Below, in pieces: positions 11,936 to 25,875 of a stretch of 64,000 nt of DNA. Each line of letters opens with the position of its first letter. Positions within the stretch are counted from its first letter, which is position 1. A program made the position numbers and the translations under genes. The notes beneath the pieces are model-generated. The model did no database searches, had not been told where the DNA came from, and was given only the letters and a program-made list of their open reading frames with translations. The DNA lies in NCBI GenBank assembly GCA_009792885.1, contig WMCF01000025.1, forward strand, positions 5,649,227 through 5,713,226. The letters run 5' to 3'. The stretch is from Eremophila alpestris peregrina (lineage: Eukaryota; Chordata; Aves; Passeriformes; Alaudidae).

Positions 11936-14900
11936 ATGAGATCAATTCTAAATTGGGAGGTTTAGTTGTTTGCTGGTTCTGTGAATCTCAATGGTAAAAA
12001 TTACCTCCTTATATAAGGGACTTGGCAGACCATTACAAACTGGGGGTTTGGAGTGAGGAGCTGGGGAAAAGTCAAAGGAAAAAAAGCTGAATTTTTATGT
12101 TCAGGAGAGAACTGTGGAATTTTCAAGTTTTAAACCAAAAATCAGCCTTCAAAATCCCAGCTTGCATATATTTTGCATGAAATATATATAACAGAAAACA
12201 TTATTAAAATGATGGCACACATTATCACAGACAAAATTAATTGTTATTTTAAAACAGTAATAAAATAGATGACTGATGAACAGAGCATCAGTGTATTTTG
12301 ATGACAGGTCAAAATCAACCTGATTTTTCCTCACTGAAAAATATTAAGAAATCCAAGTCATGCAAATAATTTTCATTACAGTTCACTCAAAGTTCACAGA
12401 GATCCCTGTTCAGCAATGCAGATAAGACTCACGTAAGTTCCAATGAGAATGGAAGAATTACATTTCTCTGTTATCTGTCATAAAAGATGGGGATTTGCTA
12501 TCAGATCTGATGGCATCAGCAAAGCTGCAGGAAAATTCCAGAAAAGATATCGTTGATCTAATTACCTTAGAAATATTTCTGTTCATTTCAACAGAAACTG
12601 GATCAGTTAATTTGTGAAGAGAATTGTACAGATTAAGGCAGCAGTCTGTTCCTCCTGCATGGCATATCACCAAACTTAAAATTATTGTGCAAGAGAGGGG
12701 TCAGAAAGAGAACCAGTTCTTCAGAACAGCCCAGAGTTCAACCTGTGTATCACAAACTCAAATGTCATTGTACTTATCACAATATCTGTGTGAACACAGA
12801 CTACAGCAAAAAGTCCCAGCAAGAGCTACCCCTCACTGAGTTGCTGAATCTTCTGAATTCTGTGAAAACTCTGAGAGAAAAAACAAAACAAATATATAAA
12901 ATTGCACTTCAATACTCTCCTTACAATGGATCCAAAAACCATGCTAAAAATAATTTAGAAATTAAACTCCTGAGCTGTATATAAGGACATAATATTTTTC
13001 TTCTTGTTTATTTCTTTTTTCCTATGAGTAATGGATAGAGACAAACTGATTTGCAATAATACAATAGTCATCTGCATTTTGATGAAAAACGGTGCTTAAA
13101 GACTGTAACTGTTATTTCCATTGCCAAAATGGATGACTGTAAAATATAATTAAATGCCTCCTTCAAAGCCATTTCCTTAAAGAAGGACAATTACAACTAC
13201 AATACACAAACACCTCCTCCTTAGTATGACAAACATATTCATCTACAATACATTGCACAAGAGTCTCTTTCATTGTCCTCTGAGTTTCTTATATGCCGGT
13301 GCTGCATTCAAAGTGGTTCAGCTTTATTTAAGTGCTAAAATTTTAAAGCCCAAGGTCAAGGACAGGTCTTACCAGTTCCCTTCCTGCTGTATGAAGTTCT
13401 GTACCCCCCCACACCAGTCCCCACTACAAGCATTGTATGGCAATCCTAAAATTTTGAGATCCAAAATACTTCACTTCTCGCAAGTGCAAGGTGAATATCA
13501 GTCCGAATCAACTCTGAAAATGTGAGATTACTTCAGCAAATTGTTTGAATTCTGGACACTTTATTATTGCTGTTCCAGATGTTACTGTGACATACAATAA
13601 TGTAACATAATATTACCGTGAAGTAATATGCAATATAAAGTTTGCACAATATGATGTTACCATGAAAATAATATCTGGTCTTTTCCATTAAAAAATAAAG
13701 GTTAAGGAGGAAATAAGGATAAATGAGAGTACTAGGTAGCGAATCAGACTGGATTTGCTAATATGTCTGTAGTCCATTACAACCATTCAGGGTGCCCAAA
13801 GTTATACTGTCTACAGCCAAATAAGCAGACATCTCTACTGATGTAAATTACTTGAGTTTTGTTCTCTTTCTCCTGTAATTTCCACCCACCTAGACTCCTC
13901 TCCTCCAGCCTTAAAAGCTGATGCCATTAGCATCAAACTGGGCAGCATGGTACGATGTTTCCTCCCTGCTTGGGCACTATGAGTACATACTCTTTTCCTC
14001 CAAGGGGAGGCAACCCTTCCAACACATCAAACAACCGCCACTGAAGCACTGAAATCAGAAAGGTGAAGAAACACTGTTCAGACCCTTCACAACCTTCTAG
14101 GTTGTGAAGAAGAAAACCTCGTTTTTTTTTACCCAGCAATTGGTAGCAAAACCCAAAATTTAAATGGTGTCTTAGAGGTACAGTAGAGACCAAATGCATG
14201 GCTCAGGGCAACCACCACTCTGTGGTTAATGCTGAACAGACAGAACATAAAGATATTGGTAGGGAGCAAACAACAAACAGAAAAGTGTTTTTTCTGTTAT
14301 TATCAACACCTACATTCTTAAAACATCCTTCATTACCCATATGAAGGCAAAGTCTGTCTGGTGCCATATTCACTGTTGCCAGCAAGTCAGCCAGATCTGT
14401 GCCCCTGAATGTTACCCAGGTGGAACCACAGAATCACACTTCTTCAGAACAGTATATGGGATTTTGTTAAATGATGGGGAATACAACTGCTTGTAAACGT
14501 AGTCTCAGTTCCTCTTTTTGAAGAATTTAACTCTGTGTGCCTTCTTGAAGTAATATACCTATAATTTTTTTCTTCCCTGAAACCAAAGGTAGACACTTAA
14601 AATATGCCAAAAGAATCTGTAGGACTTTTATTGGCTGGGAAGGCACCTTAATGGGAATACCTTCAAGAAGCACCACCAGGTCTTTTTGATAAAGTATGAC
14701 ACCTACTTCTTTTGTAGTGGATTTTTGTCCTTTCAAGGATGCATTGTACTTTTCAACTGGCAGAAGCTGTTGCAGGTGATGAGGACCAGCCAGTTTGGAC
14801 ATTTTGCAATGGCAACAGTCATCAGCAATGACATAAACAATACATTCCTCTTGGCACTTAAGCAACATTTCCTTAGGCATTTTTGACAGCTGATGTAGAA

Positions 14901-17900
14901 CCTTGTTATCCTGCCATGTATGTAGTCACAGAGAAAAAAAAGCCAGAGCGCTAGTCAGAGTAATTTGTATGATTAGTTTGGTTTCTCTGTACTCACAGAT
15001 GTGAATAGTAGGGAGCCAGAGGAACTGTCATGTTTTCTTCTTCAAGAAAAAATTCTGATAAGCTTATTCTGTGATCCAAATAATGACATGTTTTGGATCC
15101 TTCCTCCTTCTCTATAAGCAATTCTCTATCCGTCCCTTTTCATTGCCACTGTACTTGTTTGTTACACCTAAAACTAACTTTAGGGTCAGAGAGAACGAAT
15201 TTGGGATGATTATTTAGTAAATTCAGCTTTAATTCAAATTAATTCTGTAATGGCCCTCCCTTACACTCCTTAGGGCCATCCACTATGTCACCTCTTTGAT
15301 ATTTATTTTTCTCACATTATTCAGTGCTGTTGCCTTACTTATTCTGAACTTGATCAAAACCAAACAAGCCTTCTGTGTGACTGGCAGAGCTATCCTATTT
15401 TCTTTATAGCTCCCAGAATTTAGGGTGACATAAGTATATGCAGCTGCAGGATCTGCATGAGAGTCTGTCAGTCACTGGATTTGACGGAACATGGATCCTG
15501 GAAAGGCATCTGAGCAATACTGACATCAGAAAACAGTTACAGGCAAACATGGCAGAACAGGCAGCATTCTTTGCCTAAAAGCAAAAGAGAAAAGTCTCAG
15601 ATTGGAAAAAAGAGTGCAAATAAAGTGGGTAAAATGTCAGAGATTCTTGGATATATCTATTACTTACCAATTCACAAAAGGAATAGTGAAATATCAAAAA
15701 ATAAGTTGCAAAATAAAATGCAGTAGAATAATAAATAAATTACAAAAACACACAGAGAGTTCTAGGCCATTTTCTTCTAAATTTGTTTGCTCTTTCAATT
15801 TTTTGACATTTTAGAGATAATTCTTAAATCTGCCCATTGGGATAGGTGTTTTATTAGTATCTTTATGTCAGCTTATCCTTCAAATTTATTCATATTATAA
15901 CTGGTAGTATTCTAGGAATTTATTTCAAACATTTATAGATGACCATGCATCAGCTTTTACTTCCAAACTGCTTCTTGATATCTCAGTTTTATCATGAAGC
16001 TGCTATAAAGGTATACTTGGTTGAGTCACAAGGCATCGTAACTATTTCTTAGCCAGCTATACAAATCACAATTTACTTCTTCATCCAGATCTGTTCCATC
16101 CAAAGAAATAAACATTAAAAAGAATCTGTCACTGGGGATACAAGTAAGCAATGCAAAGCAGTACTAAAAGTGTTATAATTAATATAACAAATGATGGTGG
16201 CAAAAAGTATTTTTAACAGCAGGTAAAAATATTGATGAGATTAAATTGAATTAACCTGGAAAATATTGTTGGTATCTAACCAGCTGGCAACACAAAGCCC
16301 ACCAATATTCTTAAGTGAATTCAGGTTAGCTGGATATAGCCAGATGCTTGGAAACCTGATCAGTGATCAATTATTTAGGATAGAAATTCTAATATGTGAT
16401 AAGGCGAATTCTGAAAAAAAGCTTCATATGAAGTAGGAAAATTAAATGAAACTTGATGATTTTGCAACATCTTTAAAAAATATTTTCCTTCAAAAATTTT
16501 TGCCTTTAGTTTCAGTTTTATTTGATTTCATATTAGTTTAAAATAAACTACCTTGAACTGGATAAAAGCTCTTTAATAATTGAAATAGGATATGTGGTAA
16601 TGTTTTTTCTATCCCTAGAAAATCTCCACCATATTCTATAAAGTAGTTCCATTTTCACCAACTTATATAGTCCACAATATGATGACATTTAATTTCTTTA
16701 TACTATATCTTAAGCAATTACAAGCAAGTCCATCTGATTGTGTATTTTACCATTACTGGCTTCCCACAAACATTGCATTTGCCAGTTAATTCATTACCAA
16801 AGTAGCTTAAAAGAAATTTCTTCATTTTCTTGCCACAAAATATAGTCAGGAAGAAACAGGTATATAGTAAAATGATTCAAAATGTAGGCAAAGACAGCTG
16901 GAGGACAATTCATTATGCTAAGTCTGTGCTTTCAGAAATCTATGCAAGTTTCCCAGAATCTTGTCTAATCTTGGATGTTGAACCTCAGCTGAATAACTAT
17001 GAATCTGACATTTTTACCTGTATACACTAGACAAGTACATAATTTGTAGCTCCAATATTTAGTGCAAGGAAATTACCCAGTGGATATTTACAGCAGAAAC
17101 TGAAACTCACAGCTGAATAAAGAGGGACAATGTATGGGAAAAGATCAGTAGAAGCATAGCAAAATAGAGACATGGAGAAAAAGAATAAATATGAGCATAT
17201 GGTTGAAGTTTCAAAGCATGACCTGAAAGTTTGTGTTAGATTTGCTGTAAATTCCATTTTAAAATCTATAGGTTTTAAAAATAGAGAAAATAAACAAACA
17301 ATAAATCCAAGAGAAGTATCTGATGGGAATTTGTCTTGGCTTAGTGTTCTTGTTAACTTGAAAAAAACAAAAAAGCAAAAAAATTAGTGACGTCAGAGTA
17401 TCTCTTTCTTCATACACTTAGTTCAAATGCAATAGGAATTTATCCCACAGTCAATAGTATTTCTATGAATAAGGAATTACACTTTCTTTTACTGGGCACC
17501 TCCAATAGCCCATATCCATTTCTGGCAGTAATGGATGACACTATCTTTGCCATTTTCTTGATGCTGCTTGCAAATTATATGCTACTTGCCTGTCCTAACT
17601 TTAGGATCTGTGCTGGTATGGTGAGCTTCAGTATGTTAAAAAATCCAATCTCCTATTTTAGTAAACAAAAATAGCCTTAAAAATACTAGTAGCTTGACAT
17701 GAATGTATTTTAATCACATTCAAAATTCTAATATTTTTAGTTAATACATTTCTGGTTACTGTTGGAAGTCCCGTTCCTGGAACTTCAACTTCACTATGTT
17801 TATCAGCAAAAAAACGAAACAATAAACCAGCCTATGATACTACATGTATTGTTTCATTATAGATTTCTGACGTACCACTGAATGGAATGAATAGCTGGAA

Positions 17901-18479
17901 AACAAAATTATTACAGTGGCAAAAAATTTTCATATGACTTTAAAAAATTATCTAAAAAGCTCCTATGAGCAACAATAACCTTAATATATTTAAACTATAT
18001 TTTATCTTGTGAAAAAACCCCTTTTTATCAAAGTAATTTTTGCAACTTTTAAAATGAATAAGCATTGTTTTTTTGAGATGTTTCAAATACCACTGAAAAA
18101 AACAGACTGTGAACTCATTCACTGTTGATCAAGATTTAGCAATTCTACATTGTTGTTTCAAAAACATAGAAAAATATTCAATGGCCAATCCTTGAAGAGG
18201 TTAAAATGTGAAAACAGAAGAAAACTAACTTAGAATGCAGGTGCAGGTGTTACTTTGAAACTTTTGACAGGATTTGTGATGCTATTTAGCCAAGTTTCCA
18301 TAAGATAGCTCAGGAAACCATTCAAAATCATAAGTATTGACTACAGGATATTTAGATTTATCCATTTTACTTGAAACAAAAGTGAGGAAAACAGACCCTG
18401 CATTCTCAAACGTATTTAAAGATTTGACACTCGCATGCTGTCTAATCCTTCTGTCACCAGGATACGAAAATGAACCGTG
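11936..18479. other. Unique AT-rich non-coding DNA with one unassigned open frame
   Basis: No recognised gene or element. The minus strand at 14527-14880 holds a 117-codon open frame starting MPKEMLLKCQEE; I do not recognise it, it has no clear domain, and no splice or promoter context supports it. A loosely repeated TTACYRTGA motif occurs three times at 13582, 13613 and 13657. The 13880-14900 part is slightly less AT-rich than its flanks but carries no repeat signature I know. Confidence 0.5.
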
Positions 18480-18780
18480 GTTTTATTAATTTTCTATTAA
18501 TCCATGACAAAGTACTCGTATCTCTCACACACTCGGTTTCTTGGCGATGCACCTCATTAACTGGATTGCATCTGATAGCAGCCACAGCGTTCTGCTGACA
18601 GCCAGGGTACCTCGTGCTGGACTGTGCAGTGAAGCGTCTTTATTAGAGCCAACCTCTTCCTGTAATATCTCTCTGAACCCTCTCCTGAACCTATAAGAAA
18701 GGTCGCCCAAGGCCAAACTCTTTGTGACTAAATGTGAAAGTAAGTGTTGGTGTCTTGCCTGAGTTATCATAAAACTAATT
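18480..18780 (-). mobile_element. Possible decayed LTR (GC-richer island)
   Basis: About 300 bases with clearly higher GC and several CpG sites, in contrast to both AT-rich flanks. On the minus strand an AATAAA lies at 18644-18639, about 50 bases downstream of a TTATAG at 18697-18691, which is the order of a retroviral LTR promoter and poly(A) site. No TG...CA ends with target duplication could be fixed, and I do not recognise the family. The 81-codon minus frame at 18525-18770 has no domain. It could instead be a conserved regulatory element or a CpG-poor exon remnant. Confidence 0.25.
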
Positions 18781-21700
18781 TGACTAACCTTTGATAGGTC
18801 TTTCAGATAAAATAAGCATGAAAAAGTCTATGCTAAACTATCTTTTTTTTGTCCAGTAAATAAAACTCTTTTCATCTCTGTTGACTTTTTTTCCTCATAA
18901 CTTCTGAAGAAACTTAGGGCTGCTTAAAGGTAGCATTCTAACAGCCCTGAAATGAAAATTCTCGGCTCTTTACAGATTATAAAAAACATGGTCAAAAGCT
19001 GCCCTCCTTTTTTTCTCATAGAGAACAGCTCTTCCAAATGGAGTTGTATTTTCCACTGCCTGGGGCTGTCTGCTCTTTTTTCATTTTACCAAGAACTCAG
19101 TCAACTTTAAAAGTACAATGAGTTTTGAGGTTTTTTTAATTTGTCTATAGGGCAAGTGGATTAAGACCTGGAACAAAAACCTTTTCTTTATTTTTTTTAG
19201 CCTTCTTCTGATTCTCCTTTAAACTTTAATTGCTAATGAGATGTTGATTTTTACATACACCGAGTATTTTTAAAAGAAGTCTTACTCTACAAGAGTGTAG
19301 AGTAGAAATCACTTGTTCCTTTTATCTAAAATAGAAGAAAAACCTTCATTATTGAGACATTTCCTCTCCCCAGCAGCTGAATATTACCATTGTTTAGGGG
19401 TGGAGTTCTAAATGTTGGTATTTTCAGACGAAGGATGGTTTAGATTCAGTCTTACCCAACTGATTCTTTCAGGCTGAAAATCTGTCTAATCTTTCCTCAA
19501 AGATCACCCTTGGTAGCAGACTCAAGCAGTCTATTCTATTGTTTCAGTATCTTTATCATAAGAAAGTGATTTTTAATATTTAATCTGAATACTTCTCACA
19601 GAATTTCAGTCCATTAAAATCAGTCTTGACTACAGTGGGCATGGAGAAGAGATTGCATCTTTCTTTTTTTTCTGTGGTTTCTGTATTAGATGTTTTAACC
19701 CAGCTTTAAGTTATCTTTGGGAAAGAAGGGGGAAATATATATATTTACTACATTATAATTCTGCTGAGTTTAGATTGAGTATTTTAAGCTACAAGTAAAC
19801 ACTAGTTTATCGATATTTTATAAGTAGTGGCATGCTGATTGAGAAAACTCATATCCAAGCAGAGTAGTCCCAGAGTCAATAAAGTTAGTGTGCAAAACCC
19901 AATCTCATTAATTCTGAGTCTTTTTACTTATAGCTGTCTGTCATTCAACATATGGAGCATAAAACTTTCTACTGCTCTTATTCATAATTCTCTTCCCTTT
20001 TGCTCCCATAAAAATAAGAAGAATTATTTCTTTGACTACTTGGGATAATATTGATAGATAAATAAATACTGGCAAAACCGATTTCCTGACTTAAGCTCTT
20101 TGAACTTTTCAGAGATCATCCCATGTAAAACAGGTGAGATAGTAGCTGTAAGCAAATCCTAGCTTTAACGTTGCAATGTGTAAGCATCACTGAGAGCTTG
20201 ACAATGCATCTACTTCTTCTTCATACATTCAGTGCTTTTGTACCAAAGTTTTAAGCAAATAAATCACCTACTCATCTCTAGAGGTAATGTCTATTTTTTG
20301 TTCCATACTTCAAAGCAATGATTGAAAACTTCTAGCTGAATAAAATCTTTTCTGTAATGAAGTGAAACCACAGTGAAACTGCTCTAATAATATGTAACAC
20401 ACTGCTAGTCAGCAGCTTGAAAACAACCCTCACTGCATAACGTAAAATGTAATATTTACACGGCAAAGTTATGATAGTTTCTAAAAAAGCTGAATAAATA
20501 TAATGTTTTATATACCCAAAATAAAAATTAACTGAGTGATTCAAGTTAACAGAAAGTTTTTGAGATTAGGACCAAGAGAGGTCCTGGCTGTATTGAAATC
20601 AACAATAAAGATCTTGGGGTCTTGACTAAGCCAAATTGTCTTGATGTGGTTAAATCTTCTGATTCAAGGTGAGATCTGATGGATCAGTAAAGCATGAGCT
20701 ATGTGAAATACACATGCACAGAGACAGATGGTCAGTCACCAGCTTGACTTTGATCCTAAAAATGTGTTGTTGACATCGTACGAGGATTTGTTCTTCATTA
20801 ATAACCAACTGGACAGAGAGAAATTTTCTTATTTATACCACATATTATATAGGTTAATCAGCCCTGGAATACATATAGACACTTTGCTCTGCCAGAAAGA
20901 AAATTATCTTGGCCACAGATCATAACAAGAGAGATCAGAAATTAATTGAGCTTCTTAACAGTAAGGGAATATTGCTGATTGCCTATGTATAAAAATGTTG
21001 ATATGCAAGCCCACTAGATATTATTATTAATAAAGTGTAAATCAAAATCCCAAGCAATTCTTTGTATTGAAAAAGACTGAATCCAGTAGAACAAAAATGT
21101 TTGTTTCAGTGAATGCATAAAGAACAAAAATTCTCCAATTTCAGTATGTCAGATAAGGTTTGTCCATATTTTTGCAGCACAAAAAGTAGGGTAATATGTG
21201 TAGGGTGATTTAATACATGATTCTAGAGAAAAGTAGTGGAAAGTAAACTTTCCAAAGTAAAGTTTGCCATTGTCTGTGAAACGGATAAAACACCAATAAC
21301 AAAAAAACTTTATGAAGAAGTCCTTATAATCAATAATAGGGAAAGTCTAAATGTGACTGAGCTTATGTGGTACCTTGTATCTCAACCATGGCATTTATAT
21401 GCTACATATTAGGTATTGAACAAATGATAAATGTGGGAAAGAAAGCAAAAGATGATCCTAAATTTGTTGAATCAAGTGGTTTAAGTTCCCAGCCTAGCAT
21501 GTCCACTGTAAAGATTTGCTCCATTCCCAACTAGATCTGGATCTAACACAATCTTCTACCTAATTTTTAAATAGATGGGGTTGTTATTATTTTTTTAATT
21601 GTTAAGGCATTAAATTTTATAATCCAGAATTACTGTTCTTTAGGAGAGAAAAAAAATATGTTGAAAGACAATTTTCATTATGTGAATAGTTTAGTGCAAA

Positions 21701-24700
21701 CATTTTATTTGTAGCATATTTTTCTAATCATACAGTGACAAGTAATATGGTTTACTATTAATAAACAAAAACCAGTTTGTATACTTATTATTTATGCACA
21801 AGAAAACAAAAGAAATATTTTCTTCTGCTTGAACAAGTCATTAAATATTAGAGACAAATTTAATGACAATATGTATACTTGTATTCTTTGTACTCCTAAG
21901 TCTCTTAAGCTGAAGGAAAACCCATTAGCTACTCCTTCCATCATTGATGTTCTAACCTTTACATGATAATTGCATCTGTGACACCTCAAAATCGTTGCTG
22001 GTAGAAGTTGGCCGTGGCATACAGAGCTTGCCTACTCAATATTAGATTTTGTAGGTTTTTTTTAAAAAACTTTGCAAAAAGATATGCATAGGTCAGCAAC
22101 ATTCTGGAAAACATCCTGTCTGCCTTATTAGTCTGGACCCAGTCAAGGCTATCCAGGCATGTTCATGATCATTTGTGAAGGAGAGTAAGTCAAGTCTGGT
22201 CTCACTAGTAACAATTTTGAATAGATAAGTTCCATGTAATGTTCAATAAAAAGACATTTTCTTAAACTTCTCTTTTTCTTGAATAAGAATTAAGCATAGC
22301 CCTAAATATAAATATTTGCAAAGCGTCAACCCAGGTGAAACCAACTTGGATTTCCACTCAAAAGCTGAAGCAAAATGCCAAAGAGCCCTGATCCAGAACA
22401 CAAGCAGACTGTGAAGCAGGGGATCATTGGCCATTATAGAATTATGTTCTATTTATGAACAGAAAGGGCTTTACAGTCTCAAGGCTCTCTCCATAAACTT
22501 GTGTGTAATCACCATAAAAACTGGCACTGTGAAGAAACCAACATTTTAGTAACTATAGAGACATAACTGAACCGTAGCACTTGGATGCTATGCTGTGAGG
22601 CTTCCAGGAGATGCTTTGCAGTCAAACACTACTTTATTTAGGCACCATTTTTTTCAAACAAAATATGGTAATTTTGTGCCAGAATCAGATTTTAATAGGA
22701 AAATAATGAAGAGTCCTTCTTCAAAAATTTCCAACCTGGACAGTTCTGTCAAGGTGTTTAAACTGGTGAGTAACCCATCTCACCTCAAGCAACCTGGCAT
22801 GAATTAGTCTACTCTCTGTACTTCCGAAAATAAGTTCTCCTTGCTGGAAACATCCTCAGAAGTTAACACTTACTACTATAACAAAAGCAATTAAAAGCAA
22901 ATTTAAGAAACAGATTTTTTGTTTTCTGATGTTTTCTGTTTTGTAGTTGGAGGAAGCTTTATAAATTCTATATTTCCTTAATTCTTGCTTATTGATGTTC
23001 AAGAAAGAAAGGGCTTTTCTTTTGTATGCTTAAAAAACAACATGCCACTGAACTTTACAAAGCAGTCATTTTATATAAACTTGTTTAGATGACTAAAATT
23101 AATTCTTCTATTCCTGAATTATTATTTTAATAGTCTGAATACTACTGTAGGGTTAATTTCTATTCCTTTCTCCTCTTTTCTATTTATGGTTTGCAACAAC
23201 TTTTATCATTAAAATGTGAGTAACAATTTTTTTTTGGTCTAAATATATGCATTTAAAATACATAAATTTTTCATCATAATAACTTGAAGTTCATTTCATA
23301 AGTGGATTTCAGTTCAGTACCACTGATGCTTCTAGGTCTGTATGCATGCAGACAACATTGAGTAATGGTCATAAAGCATCTTGTGTCACATCAATCTCCT
23401 GTTTTCTCACAATAACCTCTTATCTTTCCATTCTCCTTCATTTTTAGAAGTCGTGGGCATCTGAAATGTTGATATTTCTGAAGTGTATGTACTGACAACG
23501 CCTTTTTTATTTTGCAGAATTATCTCTGCTAAATCTCCCTTCCCTACTGAAAAAGGCCTATGTATGTCCTGTGTTCACTTATCTGAAATTCCCACCTAGT
23601 CTGGACCTCAATCTTTTGCAGTATCCTGTTCCTGAGTCAACACTAATTCCTCTAAAATATCTGCGTCTCTATGAAGAAGATTTTTTGGCAACTTATACAT
23701 ACACTTCTAAAATAACTGCTAAGGAATTTTTCAGCTTTTGGATTGGCTAGAATTTCTTCCTGCAGTTTCTCCAAGCTTTGAAAACATTTTAAAAAGGTTG
23801 TTCATTAAAGAGTACAAGCAAACGTTTTCTGACAGTTTTCTCTTGCTTTCTCAAAATAGAAAAAGAAATTTTCTTTAAATACTTCCAAAACATAAAAAAA
23901 TAATTATGTAACATTTTGAATGCTATTGCCTCTGTATAATTTTACTACATAATCACACCCCTCCACTTACACCTTCTGCTTAAACCAAAGGCTATTTTTA
24001 TGTTTCAGATGTCACATATTAGATAGCAGACATTTAAGAGAGCTGTTACCAGATGGTTCCTTTCCAGAGATGGAATAGCATGTAACAAGGGAACTGCAGC
24101 TCCATCCTGGATGATTGTTCACATCCTGAAAGTGCTCTACTAAATATCTCTTCCTAGACACCCAATTGTTGAAGAAAGAGCATGATTTTAAACTGAGGAT
24201 GGAAATGGACTACTATCTGGAAGAATCAGTCATCTGCTTTTGGAAGAATAAATCTGTATTTATCATTTTGGTAGTTTTCAGAGGCTTATTTGGTAAAGGG
24301 ACTTTCTGACAGTCCATTTTAAAGGGCTTAATTCTCCTATTTTCCTTTTATACATCCATGCACAAACAGATTTGCATAAACACACAAGGAGTTTTGAGTG
24401 CCTACAGTAGAGCAACAAGTACCACTAACTGTGATGTTCCTCAAGTTTTTTATTCCTTTTTGCAAATTGGCTTAATCCATATGAGAGTAAAATGCTCAAC
24501 AAATTTACACAGAGGACCCAGGATGGATTTATACCAAACTGCTCTTAATTTCAAGATGTAACAAGTCTGATTAGCTACCCTTATCTCCACTGCTATCAGG
24601 CCAGAACCGTTCTCCTCTCTGGGGTGCCAAGCTCTAAATAAAATTTGCTTTCATCTCTCAGTTTGTGTAAGCTTGTTATTGTGCACAGCCCTCAGACTTA

Positions 24701-25417
24701 ACTTTTAATAAGGTGCTTTTTCATTTTCTAGAGCACAAAGTTTTCATTTAAAGTAATTTTTTTTATTTATTTACTTCTTATTATCAAATTCCTTGTACAT
24801 CAGACATTTTATCCTGAAAATAAACGTTTAAAGTAGAAGCTAGAAGAAGTGAAACTGTTGGACCAAAGATTATAAAAAGCCTAGAGATATCTAATCAGAC
24901 CATTTATCACTGTCACAAGTGTTTCCAGAAGCTACTCCAAAACTTTTATCTACTCTCCCAGGAATTCTTCATCACTTTTTGCCAAAGTGTCAGCAAAACT
25001 ATTTATTCATACCATTTTGGACTCAGCTGAAACTAAGAGTGATGGCGAAATGAGACCTGCAACACTTAGTAGGTCCACATGATCTATGGAATTGTTTTGA
25101 ATTTTTAAAGTATCACATCCAAATTTTATATTTTCTTTTAGGTATAGAGAAATAATAATGTCCTTAGCAAGATGCAAAGCATCTGAGAATGCATAGTCTC
25201 TCCTCTGCTTTCTATTGTATTCGAACTTTCTCTTTCCATTTAATAGGAGTAGACTTTTAAGTAAGATATGTAATATCTTTCAATTTCCTTAATAGCAATG
25301 TTCTTTGGCAAAATAAAGCCATCATGAAAATACGTGTTTTTCAAAAGACTCAAATCTTTTCAGCATAGAATTATTTGACAAGCAAAATAATGAAGTGTCA
25401 TAATATTATTTATTTAT
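18781..25417. other. Unique AT-rich non-coding DNA
   Basis: More than 6 kb with no gene, CR1 tail or LTR recognised. Poly-T and A/T-rich runs are scattered (for example 19666-19673, 23228-23236). Short inverted repeats such as the 7-bp stem near 19288-19307 are of the kind expected by chance in AT-rich DNA. Open frames do not exceed about 70 codons. Confidence 0.55.
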
Positions 25418-25875
25418 TGTAGTGTACCCCAGCTGGCAAATAAGTACCATGGAACCACTTGTTCACTCTCCATGCCTCCCATCCCTGATTGGATGGGAAG
25501 AAGAATCAGAAAAAAGTAAAATCCATGTGTTGAGCTGAGAACAATTTAATATCTGAAATAAATTTTATTAATAATTAACTAAGAACAATAAAAATAATAA
25601 TAAACTATAAATTAAAATAAATAATAAAATAGAAATAATAATGAAATAGAAATAATAATGGAGAAGAAAGGGGTGATAACAAAAAGAGAGAGGAATAAAG
25701 CCCAGGAAAAAACAAACAATGTTCAATAAAATTGCTCACCAGTCACTGGCAAGTGCTCAGCCTGTCCCTGAGCAGCGATCAGCCACTCACAGCCAACTCC
25801 ACCCAGTTTGCATTCTAAGCATTCTGTGGTACAGAAAATCCCTTCAACCAGATTGGGTTAGGGGTCCCAAATATT
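25418..25875 (-). mobile_element. Solo LTR fragment, avian ERVL-type (family 1, copy C)
   Basis: The left end matches copy A almost base for base over the 3' terminus (CCCCAGCTGGCAAATAAGTA near 25427). The segment ATCCATGTGTTGAGCTGAGAA near 25522 corresponds to the family's CCCGTGGGTTGAGATAAGAA block. Then comes the characteristic internal AAT-rich stretch (25552-25663) and TTGCTCACCAGTCACTGGCAA near 25731, which is followed by the GAGCAGCGATC block. Similarity is lost soon after AATCCCTTCAACCAGATTGGG near 25847, so the outer 5' part (read on minus) is missing or unrecognisable. No TATA motif survives. Confidence 0.8.
25552..25663. repeat. AAT-rich simple repeat inside LTR copy C
   Basis: Irregular AAT and AAAT trinucleotide/tetranucleotide array. 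The same position in this LTR family normally holds an AAT-type run, so this is part of the LTR that has expanded and not an independent insertion. Confidence 0.75.
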
